DNA of 64,000 bases, from assembly GCA_963701675.1 (NCBI GenBank), contig OY969623.1:1736001-1800000 (forward strand). Direction: 5' to 3'. The notes beneath the pieces were generated by a model, which ran no database searches, was not told the origin of the DNA, and was given only the letters and a program-made list of their open reading frames with translations. Position 1 is the stretch's first letter. Each line of letters starts with the position of its first letter. Shown here piece by piece: positions 9,023 to 16,987 of this stretch. The translations under genes were made by a program, and so were the position numbers. The DNA comes from G963701675 sp963701675 (GTDB lineage: Bacteria > Planctomycetota > Planctomycetia > Gemmatales > Gemmataceae).

Positions 9023-9103
9023 TCTTTGCTCTCCATTGAACAAAGTATTGTGACACTCAGCCGAGCCGCTCGCGGTGCGCACGAACGTTTGCCGAATTGA
9101 CAT

Positions 9104-9349
9104 TGCTTCATCCGCGACGACTAACAGGACTTATGAGGGGATGAACTCATGCAAGACGGTTCGAGCACGGAAGGCGAGTCGCCCGAATACGCTACCTACC
9201 ACCGAATAATGCGGACGTGGATACCTCAACACCCGTATGCAATGTAGCGTATCCCATCGAATGACAAAGCACAATGGTTTTGCTGCGAAATCGACAAAGA
9301 AGCTGGCGGGTCCGTTTCAGAGGGATAATGTGACGTGCGGAAAGAAGCG
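9104..9349. other. Intergenic, probable promoter region of the LVIVD gene
   Basis: No gene is seen. It lies between the terminator of peptide 3 and the LVIVD gene on the same strand. Confidence 0.35.
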
Positions 9350-9388
9350 GCGGCCCCTGGTGGAACATCTTCTCCCACAAGGGGCCGC
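9350..9388 (-). terminator. Intrinsic terminator behind precursor peptide 3
   Basis: A 14-bp stem with one mismatch (GCGGCCCCTTGTGG / CCACCAGGGGCCGC, minus strand), 11-nt loop, then CGCTTCTTT. It begins 7 bases after the peptide stop codon. Confidence 0.75.
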
Positions 9389-9394
9389 TGCTGT

Positions 9395-9556
9395 CTAGAC
9401 GGCGGATGCGGACACTGTGTTGATGCTCGCTCCCACACTTGATGCGCGCGTTGAGCCGGGAACATCATGCCCCATGTCTGGATCCAGCCGAACTAGTGAC
9501 GTTCGGCGACCCGGGTTGACGTCGGCGCCTGCTTTCAGGTTTGTTTGAACTTTCAT
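9395..9556 (-). CDS. Precursor-like peptide 3 (53 aa) of the export locus
   Basis: A 53-residue peptide: MKVQTNLKAG, spacer ADVNPG, RRTSLVR, then a 30-residue extension LDPDMGHDVPGSTRASSVGA ... NTVSASAV rich in Ser, Ala, Val and Gly. The N-terminal block, the six-residue spacing and the RRTS motif match peptides 1 and 2; the tail is unique and is the obvious candidate core. The ribosome-binding site is GAAGGAGAAACAACT. The gene is 266 bases downstream of the second ABC exporter on the same strand but has its own conserved leader and its own terminator. Ser-rich tails are common in bacteriocin precursors; any modification is unknown. Confidence 0.7.
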   Translation of the reverse strand: MKVQTNLKAGADVNPGRRTSLVRLDPDMGHDVPGSTRASSVGASINTVSASAV

Positions 9557-9733
9557 AGTTGTTTCTCCTTCAAGAGTTATTTCTGGGATCGCTCCACTCG
9601 GGCTTACGCATCCCGGGTGTTCGTCCCTTTGAATCAGAAGAATGACGCGTTCAACTCCTACGATCAGTTACACGCATGACCTAACCCGCGCGTTTCAACA
9701 AAATAGCAAATGCTGAGCTGCTTTTGACGTCGT
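9557..9733 (-). promoter_or_regulatory. Conserved leader/promoter region of precursor peptide 3
   Basis: Third copy of the shared upstream region, including GGGATGCGTAAGCCCGAG, GTGGAGCGATCCCAGAAATA and the TTGAAACGCG block. It ends at about 9733, so the repeat unit is roughly 180 bases. Confidence 0.6.
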
Positions 9734-9821
9734 AGAAGCAGGCGACATCGTGACCGCAAGTCGGATCGCGGCGCCGAATCTAGGCAACACGACGACAAGC
9801 GCCTTCCCCCGAGTATGACGT

Positions 9822-11954
9822 TTAAGGATGAGCAATGACCAGAGCGGTTTTCGCTCGTTCGAGCACAACGGACAAAGCTTTTTGCAACGTGACGGGATCC
9901 AAGGCGGCAAAGCTCTCATCCAAAACGATGAGGTCCGCACGCTGAAGAAGCGCACGCGCGATGTAGAGCCGGCTTTTTTCGCCGTGGCTGAGTTGCCAGC
10001 CCGTCTCGCCGACCACTTGTTGCATTCCGGATGGCATCCGTGTAAGAAGTGGGCCAAGACCCAAGGCTCGACAAACTTCCTCGGCCTCCGCCACGTCGGC
10101 TTCACTCGGCGGCCAATCGCGACCCATAAGGGCATTGAACGCGAGTGTGCCCATAATGATGAAATTGTCGTGGAACTGCGGCGACATCACGGCACGGCGG
10201 CGCCAGGCTTGAGCGCCCAAAGTGGCGCGATCCAAGCCGTTGAAGAGCAACAATCCGGACTCCGGTACGCGGCTGCCGGTCAAAACCGCGGCAAGAGTAG
10301 ACTTGCCGCCTCCGGACGGACCCTCCAACAACAAATGGTCACCCACAGAAATTCGGGTGTCGATGTTCTTTAGGACCGGCGCCGTGCGACCCGAATACCG
10401 AAACACCAAATCGTGCGCATCGAGCAAGGTGTCCTTCCGACGGCCGGCGCCGTTGCGCCGAGCAGCGAGTTGAGGATGTGCAATTGGTTCCGTTCGAGCG
10501 GCCGCGTTCCAGAAAGCTCGAATGCGCTGCCAGGCTATAGCGGCAGCCGACATGCGTGCAAAGCCATCCGCAAACTTACTGAGCGCCTGGGTGGCGAGAA
10601 GCACGCCGCCGAGGCCCACTGCCAATGCGGCCGTCGAGCTCTCGCCCGCAATGAACGCCGGCGCCAGACCGAGCAGGCCGATCAAGAACCATACGCGGGG
10701 CAGGAGTGCGTCCAACGCAAGCCCGTCTCGGTCGAGTTTTACGGATGCAGCCACGTAGCGTTCGAGCGCTTGATCCTCGCCGTCGTTCCAGCGTTCGCGA
10801 GGCTCCTGAGCCAGACGGGTGCGATGGCCGAGCATTTGTTCGACCAGTTCGTGGGTGATCGTGAGCCGTTGCTCGGTCCACTCCTCCCGGCGGCGATAGT
10901 AGCGGACGCCGAGGAAAGTCGCTCCGGCAATGCTGGCCAGCAATAAAGCGACGTGCAGCATGCCGCCGGCGCCATTGCCAAGCACGACTGCTGCAATCAC
11001 CAGCTCGACCACGGCCAGGATGCTGAGAAATCCACCGCCGAGAGCGAGTGACTCAATCGCCTCAGATTCGAGAACTCGGCCGAGGAGTTGGCCGACTCCT
11101 TGATGACGGACCTCTTCGGGCTGAAGTTTGAGAGCGCCCGCCAGTAGCCGCCGTTTGATCAAGGCGCTGGCGCGGACGGCGAACAACCCGCCGGTCCAGC
11201 TGCTCAAGAGCCGAAACGGAACGATCGTCGCGAGAAGCATAAGCCAAGCGACCATCCAACCGGAATGAACTCTGCCCGCGAGCGTCATCCAGCCGATTAG
11301 CCCCCATGCGACGACCCAGAGCAGGTACTCGACAAAATGCGCGCCGACCAGCCCGGCGAGAAGCGTGGGGAGTCGAGCCACGCGCGCCTGAGTCCAAAAC
11401 CCGGCCCCCGCACTCGGGCGAATCAGCCAACACCCGCCGATGCGTTCGCTGCTTAACAATTCATTCAACAGCGCTCGACCGGCGCGGCGCTGACGTCGAC
11501 GTGGCACGCCCGCTTCAAGCAGCAAACCGTCCACCGTTGGCTGCACGCTAGCTTCGAGCTCGGAACATAATGCACTACGGACCAGCGATGCATCTACTCT
11601 GATCTGGGTGAAAGCGGGTGTAAGGAGCGTTACGCTAGTGCGATCACTTCCTGTGAGCACAAGAAACCGCGGCTCATGTTCGCCGGGCAACTGTAACAAT
11701 GCAGGGGAAGCACCCCGAAGCAATCGGCCTAGAGTTCGATATGGCTCTTCCACCGGCTCCGCCTCGACGCCGAGCCAGTCCGCGGTTGTCTCAATACACC
11801 GCGCCAGGGTGTCGGGGTCATTGGAAACCCGCTTTCCGGACAATATCCCGGCATCCAAACGTCGAACACCAAGTCCGGCTTTTTCGGCGAGGGCCGCCAG
11901 AGCCTCGTCGACGCGGTGAGCGGGCCAGGCAACGTCGGTCCACGCATTGCTCAT
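9822..11954 (-). CDS. ABC exporter (permease-ATPase fusion) with divergent N-terminal domain
   Basis: A 710-residue half-exporter. Residues 1-180 form a cytosolic domain that resembles a degenerate C39-like domain but has no DCGP cysteine motif. Four to six membrane helices follow (LLWVVAWGLIGWMTLAG, WMVAWLMLLATIVPFRLL, ILAVVELVIAAVVLG, VALLLASIAGATFL, LIGLLGLAPAFIA). The C-terminal ATPase has Walker A GPSGGGKST, signature LSHGEKSRLYIARALL and Walker B LIVLDESFAALD. The ORF ends right at the H-loop (LVIAHP), slightly short for the family. The ATG overlaps the stop of the upstream C39 exporter (ATGA), so the two are translationally coupled and probably form a heterodimer, as in two-ABC NHLM-type bacteriocin systems. 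Confidence 0.85.
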   Translation of the reverse strand: MSNAWTDVAWPAHRVDEALAALAEKAGLGVRRLDAGILSGKRVSNDPDTLARCIETTADWLGVEAEPVEEPYRTLGRLLRGASPALLQLPGEHEPRFLVLTGSDRTSVTLLTPAFTQIRVDASLVRSALCSELEASVQPTVDGLLLEAGVPRRRQRRAGRALLNELLSSERIGGCWLIRPSAGAGFWTQARVARLPTLLAGLVGAHFVEYLLWVVAWGLIGWMTLAGRVHSGWMVAWLMLLATIVPFRLLSSWTGGLFAVRASALIKRRLLAGALKLQPEEVRHQGVGQLLGRVLESEAIESLALGGGFLSILAVVELVIAAVVLGNGAGGMLHVALLLASIAGATFLGVRYYRRREEWTEQRLTITHELVEQMLGHRTRLAQEPRERWNDGEDQALERYVAASVKLDRDGLALDALLPRVWFLIGLLGLAPAFIAGESSTAALAVGLGGVLLATQALSKFADGFARMSAAAIAWQRIRAFWNAAARTEPIAHPQLAARRNGAGRRKDTLLDAHDLVFRYSGRTAPVLKNIDTRISVGDHLLLEGPSGGGKSTLAAVLTGSRVPESGLLLFNGLDRATLGAQAWRRRAVMSPQFHDNFIIMGTLAFNALMGRDWPPSEADVAEAEEVCRALGLGPLLTRMPSGMQQVVGETGWQLSHGEKSRLYIARALLQRADLIVLDESFAALDPVTLQKALSVVLERAKTALVIAHP

Positions 11955-14629
11955 GTCCGAGTCTCCCGCAACCGGCCCGACTCCAGCCATAAACGCCGCC
12001 ATTCGGTCGCCGACCATAAGCCCTTGCGGACGGAGACTTCCGCGGCCAATAACTTGCGGTAGTTTGAGTCCGGCATTTCCGCCAAACGCGACGGCTTTCC
12101 ATCCTCGACGACATGGCCCGCAGAGACCACCAAGACGCGCTCAAAATCAAGGGTGTCACCGACGTCATGCGTGATGCACAAAAGCGTTGCGTTTCGCCAG
12201 ATTCGTCGCAGCCGTTTCAGAAGCTGGGTTCGCTTCGGCCGATCGAGACCGCGAAATGGCTCGTCCAGAATTACGAGCCGGGCATGGCGGCGGAGCAGCG
12301 CGCGCCCTAGACGAACGCGCTGTCCTTCGCCGCCGGACAAGAGACCGCCCCCTTCACCCAGTGGCGTTTGAAGTCCGTCCGGCAATCGTTGAAGTACACC
12401 AAGCAAATCGGCCGACTCGAGGAGCCTTGCCCAGCGCCCCTTCGCGCGTGCGATCGACACCGTAAAAGAGGTTGTGCGCTAACGGACGATTCCAAATCTG
12501 AACCGCCGGGTCCACCCATGCCGTAAGGGGGCGGAGCCCGTCGAGACGATGCGCGTCAAGACGTTGACCGTCGATAAGCACATGTCCCTCGGTGGCTCGA
12601 TGCCAACCCAATAACAAACCTACCAACGTCGATTTGCCGGCGCCGGACTCCCCGATGACGGCGACATGTTCGCCTGCGGCGATGTGTGCGGTGATTCCCT
12701 CCAAGATCTTGTGACCACTGGCGACCACACCGACATCCTCAAACGTCACCGTGACGCCTTTTCGAGTTGAAGTTGCTACGCCTTTCTCCAAAGGATTGGA
12801 TGCCGTCGGTTCCGAGTCGAGGGCGCCGAGAGGTTCCAGAAGACGGAGCACCACGTTTCGCTGCGCCGGGTATTGGCGGGCAAGAAGGACAACTCCCTCG
12901 CCGAGCATCGGAAGACTGAGAGCCCAGTAGGCGAGCAGCAATGCGCCGCCCGCATCGGTCAGCCGATTGGCGTGGAGCAAAAGTAGCCAGCCGGCCAATC
13001 CGAAGCCGCAGATGACTTGCATGCCCTCGACGGCGACAGCCCAACGCAGGAGGCGCAGGTTGGCACGGACCCATTCCGAGAGAAGGGTTTCATGTTCGCG
13101 CCGCACGGCTCGTTCCGCTCCGTGAGCGCGCACGGCGGACAAGCCGAGTTGTGCATCCAGATAGAACCGGCTTAGAGCGCCACCATGCGTCCGGCGCGCA
13201 GGTCCATTTCGGCGAGCAATCGGTTGAACAGCAGCGGCAACGCCATTGCTGTTGCCGCAGCCGCAAACGCCAATACTGCGCTTGGAGGGTCAACCCAACT
13301 GATCGCCCCCGCGGTAAGGAACAAGACAAATGCCGTGCGGACCAAGGAACCGCTGAGCCGCGGCAACATCCGCAACATGTGTATGGCGTGTCCGCGTTCC
13401 GCCATGTCGGACGTGGGGCGGCTGGCGAAATAGCGATCGTTGAGGCGTGGTATCTTTTCCAAAAACGCCATCCGAAAGCGCGTCTCGAGGAAACGCCCGA
13501 GTGCATTCAGGCTGCCGGCAACTTTTAGCTCAAGCAATGTAACCACGCTGGCAACCATCATGAAGATGGCAATTGCCTGCAGCCTTTGATGTGCAATAGT
13601 CAAGTCCCGGCCGATACCGAGCGCGCTTCGCAGGAGTACGACTTCGATGACACCGCCGGCCGCCGCAAGCAGCATCGCGAGGACCAGAGGAAGCAATGAT
13701 GAGCCCGCGCGACCACGCATCAAGTTCAGAAGTGTTCGACCGGGTGACATCGCAGGTTCCGCACGCGCGGCGGCGAGCTCTGGACTAAGTCCCGTGGGAG
13801 CGAAATCGCGCTGCGCTCCCGGCGTCGCCCGGCGGCGAATTCGTACAAGCACCGCCCCGCTCATGCGCACATGCTCTTTGCTTTCCTCTACGGCCCGCAC
13901 CGACCAGTAGGTCGCAGGAATGGCGAGAGTCGATTTGGCCGGACACGTTGCCGTCCCGACAAATCCTGACAAGAATCGTCGTGCCTCGCGGCCCCGCCGA
14001 ATCCCGCCGCTGCGCACGAGCGTTTCCCCGAAGCGCGCCGCCGCGTCCAGTCTCGCGAGCATCTGCCAGTCGGTCGCCGCAGCCGCGGCGTTGGTCATCG
14101 CTCGGACGGCACCGCCGACTTTCAATCGTTTCATCCGACTACGTAACTGCTGCTGGAAATCTTCGGAACGGGCCCACTCGTGCCAGGCCGTCACCGGGAC
14201 TTCGTGCGAATGGAGGTAGACTTCTTCCAAAAACGGCCGCGCCCGGACCCAGCGCCTTCCCACCGCCGGATCCATTACTTGGAGCCACGGCCCATGTCGT
14301 CGCCATAACAGAACGAAGTGTGTGAATCCGCTCGGCAGGGTGACAACAATAATGGCCGGAATGACCCGCGCTTCCGGAAGCAAGATATGATCGACGGGAA
14401 GCATCAACTGCTCGGCATCGAGACCGAGCTGATTCGCCACATTCTCGAGAACGTCAATCGACGTGCCATCCACATCGGTCTGACATGCCTCGCGAAGGCG
14501 GCCGTAATGTACCGGGATGCCAAATCCTTCTAGAGCACACTTCAGCACCGCGGGACCGCAATCCATCGGCGAAGTCTGCACGACCTCCGGCACGAAAAAG
14601 CGACGAGCAACAGGATCGGAAGCGGCCAT
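11951..14629 (-). CDS. C39-peptidase ABC exporter, split by two compensating frameshifts
   Basis: The N-terminal peptidase C39 domain has all active-site elements: Q18, C24 in SPMDCGPAVL, H104 in GFTHFVLL and D120 in VMDPAVG. Such domains cut leaders from exported peptides. A transmembrane region (LLPLVLAMLLAAAGGVIEVV, AIFMMVASVVTLLEL, FVLFLTAGAISWV) and an ATPase follow, with Walker A GESGAGKST, signature LLSGGEGQRVRLGRALL and Walker B LVILDEP. The frame breaks twice: at about 13170 one base is missing (MVAL-stop instead of MVALYSRFYLDAQLG), and at about 12420 one base is extra (GKAPRVG instead of GKALESADLLG), which restores the first frame. The middle 250 residues therefore lie in another frame. 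This is either sequence error or an inactivated exporter. The corrected length is about 890 residues. It starts 10 bases after HlyD. Confidence 0.85.
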
Positions 14630-14639
14630 AGCTGGATAA

Positions 14640-15794
14640 TCAGTTACGGGTGACCGCGAGGAATTGCCCCGCGGATCTCAGGACTAAGATGGTCGGCGAG
14701 ACACGCTCGACTTCAATTTCGACCGAACCAGGTTGTCCGTGTTCAAGGGGAATCGGCGTCTGAACATCGGGCGCTATGCTTAGCTCGACGCGGACTAATC
14801 CGTTAACGGACTCGTTGCCCACGTCGGTAACTGTGGCAGGGAGGGTGCCGAACTGCGTCCACGCAAACCCTTCGAGGCGGACACGAGCCTGCTGTCCGGG
14901 CTGAACCTTTCCCACAATCGCGGCGGAAAAGAATGCCACGCCGCGAGGCACGCCAACTGGGATGATGGCGCCCAGCTTTTCACCTGCGGGAATTACCGAT
15001 CCGACCCGTAGTTCGGCCGCCTCTCCGACGCGACCGGAGACCGAAGCCCGGATGCTATGAAGATCGATTTCATGTTGAAGGCGACGAATCACGACTGCGT
15101 CTGTCTTGATTTCGCCTTCAAGCTCGACGGCGTCTCGCTCCAGCTTTGCGAGTCGTGCCCGACGATCACTTTCAAGTACGGCGCGATCCTTTTCAACTCG
15201 AATCGCAGCGAACGTAAGAGAACGAACGGCGGCACGGTTCGCATCCGCTTGCGCAATCGCCTGCCGGTATTCCAATTCGGCCGCGGCGTTGGTTTTCCGC
15301 AATCGTCCGTACACTTGAGCCTGACGATCAGCAAATTCGGCTTTGGCTTCGGCCTCGCGAACCTGTGCGTGCGCTTCATCTAAGGCGATTTGGCGTGCTT
15401 GAGTGTGCATTTTGAGTGATTCCTGTTCGAATGAAATCTCATTGCGCAAAGCCACCGCCCGCTCCTTCGCAACCTCGCTGCGCACGTGTTTTTCGGCGAG
15501 CGCCAGCCGACCGGCCTCTGCATCCAACTCGGCGAGAATGTCACCTTCCTTGACGTGGTCGCCGATTCGCAGAGTGGCCGTTCTGAGCAAACCCCCGACA
15601 CGGGCAGCCACGGGGTGCGCCGCCGCTGCAACTTCGATCCGGGCCTTTGTGCTGGCTTCATAGACCGGCACCCGCGCAAGTGTGAACCACGTGAGCCAGC
15701 CGAGCACCAGGAGTAGAAGAACCCAGGTCAAGCCACGACGAGCCAAGCCATCCCCGTCGAGCAAACGAAGGGTGCGAGAAAACGTGGCGGCCAT
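14640..15794 (-). CDS. HlyD-family membrane fusion (adaptor) protein
   Basis: A 384-residue periplasmic adaptor: one N-terminal membrane helix (about residues 21-42, LTWVLLLLVLGWLTWFTL), a first biotinyl-lipoyl half (VAARVGGLLRTATLRIGDHV), a long alpha-helical hairpin of alternating charged residues (about 95-240), the second lipoyl half (IRASVSGRVGEAAELRVGSV) and a beta-barrel (FFSAAIVGKVQPGQQARVRL). It links inner-membrane ABC exporters to the outer envelope. The start at 15794 has AAAGGGCACCATC in front. An in-frame upstream extension to 15926 runs through the leader RNA terminator and is rejected. It is the first gene of the three-gene export operon HlyD, C39-ABC, ABC, preceded by the conserved leader RNA at 15881-16043. 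Confidence 0.9.
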   Translation of the reverse strand: MAATFSRTLRLLDGDGLARRGLTWVLLLLVLGWLTWFTLARVPVYEASTKARIEVAAAAHPVAARVGGLLRTATLRIGDHVKEGDILAELDAEAGRLALAEKHVRSEVAKERAVALRNEISFEQESLKMHTQARQIALDEAHAQVREAEAKAEFADRQAQVYGRLRKTNAAAELEYRQAIAQADANRAAVRSLTFAAIRVEKDRAVLESDRRARLAKLERDAVELEGEIKTDAVVIRRLQHEIDLHSIRASVSGRVGEAAELRVGSVIPAGEKLGAIIPVGVPRGVAFFSAAIVGKVQPGQQARVRLEGFAWTQFGTLPATVTDVGNESVNGLVRVELSIAPDVQTPIPLEHGQPGSVEIEVERVSPTILVLRSAGQFLAVTRN

Positions 15795-15880
15795 GATGGT
15801 GCCCTTTGAATAACGTGTGACATGACGACCCAAGCCCGCGCGTGAGTCCACCTGGTTGCGACCGGCCGTGCCGCCTACTG

Positions 15881-16043
15881 AAAAAAAAGCCGACGTGGTC
15901 GAATACCCCTGTAGGTATTGAACCACGTCGGCTTACTCGTCAACTGGCCCCCCCGGCGGTTCGGCCGGGTTGCCCTTCGTCTAGTCTTCCGACGATTTCA
16001 ATCAAGATCTCGGAGCCCACGTCGCCTTCATGTGAACTCCGAT
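15881..16043 (-). promoter_or_regulatory. Structured leader RNA with intrinsic terminator, copy A (upstream of HlyD)
   Basis: A 5' hairpin GGAG..GGCTCC, then ATCGTCGGAAGACTAG, GAAGGGCAACCCGG, TTGACGAGTA and the terminator GCCGACGTGG..CCACGTCGGC (15889-15932) followed by eight T. TCGTC can pair with GACGA. CGTCGG can instead pair with CCGACG, the 5' arm of the terminator, giving an antiterminator. Four other copies occur at 24853, 44883, 47035 and 49306, always 40-100 bases upstream of a start codon. This is riboswitch- or attenuator-like architecture with an unknown ligand. Confidence 0.75.
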
Positions 16044-16328
16044 CCTAGTTTAGTTTTATACCCCAGTGCGGCAAATAGATATTGTAGTTGAGTTGGCCGG
16101 CGTCATCCATTTGGATTTCGTTCGTGTGTTCATTGTGATTACAGCAACTCCCGTACCTCGGCATCGCTGAGATCGCGATCGAAGGCGCCGCCGGCCCAGC
16201 GAAGGACCGGGTCGTGCGGTTCGGCGTTCCTTAACGCTGCGCAACAGAAACGCCCCGGCGGTTCCAAATCCGCCGAGGCATGTTTGTCGTTGGGCGTGGA
16301 AGCGCCGTGCCTCCACGCGAAAAGGCAT
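16043..16328 (-). other. Possible continuation frames downstream of precursor 4
   Basis: In the frame next to peptide 4 there is an open stretch reading MDTSLNPECLFAWRHGASTP ... RWAGGAFDRDLSDAEVRELL (stop at about 16139), and then a very short frame MDDAGQLNYNIYLPHWGI (about 16108-16043). Both look more protein-like than random. They could be a 3' part of the precursor gene reached by a frame change, or separate tiny genes, or chance. Confidence 0.35.
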
Positions 16329-16433
16329 TCAGGATTTAATGAAGTGTCCATGCAGACGGTCTCGGCGCACCATTGCCGTCCGGCGCCCCGAGCTCGCATT
16401 AGCCCCCGCCTTTACCCCCGTTTTCACTTTCAT
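16329..16433 (-). CDS. Precursor-like peptide 4 (34 aa) of the export locus
   Basis: A 34-residue peptide MKVKTGVKAG, spacer ANASSG, RRTAMVR, then RDRLHGHFIKS. It keeps the N-terminal block, the exact six-residue spacing and the RRT[SA]x[IV]R motif of peptides 1-3, but its upstream region is different. It is the first gene of the locus, before the leader RNA and the HlyD/ABC operon on the same strand. Excellent ribosome-binding site GGAGGTCGGACT. An alternative frame starting just before its end continues for 70 residues, so the gene may originally have been longer. Being nearest the exporter, it may be the ancestral substrate (inference). Confidence 0.65.
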   Translation of the reverse strand: MKVKTGVKAGANASSGRRTAMVRRDRLHGHFIKS

Positions 16434-16987
16434 AGTCCGACCTCCGTTTCGAAAAACTTAGGATTCTGAGGCCACCCCGTCGGGGCACCTTGCCCCGGCA
16501 GCGGTCCAGCCCCTTTCCATAAGCAGAGAGCGATTGAGGTCACAATGCTAATCACAAACCCCAGTACAATCTAGCCCGATTTGACACACTCCGGACGTGA
16601 AGACGCGAATGGACACAGCGATCTGGATTCCGGGTTCGGCTGACCGGCTAAGGCCTTTCCTCGAAATCGTTGTCGCGTATGCAAACGGGAATCACAAACG
16701 CGCGGGATGCGGCCAATGTTTGGGAAGCGGCGCCCGAGAACCGCCTGAGGGCTTGGGCATAACGACTCTCCTGTAAGATTGGCTTGCTGGCCTCCATTCG
16801 GCTGGATTCAATCGAGGGAGCGTCGAAGTTTCGGCGCTCGAGCTCCTAACTGAACGAATGTGCGTACAAAGATCGGTTGACTACTTCACCAGGTTCCAAT
16901 CGTTTCGTTGAACGCTAACTGAATTCGTCATGCTGGGGCACATTCGCATCCAGATTCCTAAGCATGGCTAAGGCACCGTTCTTCGCC
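16434..16987. other. Intergenic region upstream of the export locus
   Basis: No gene is recognised. It contains a GC-rich hairpin (GGGGCAAGGTGCCCC, about 16474-16500) in the 5' region of peptide 4. It presumably holds the promoter of the minus-strand export locus; I cannot place a -35/-10 pair with confidence. Confidence 0.4.
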
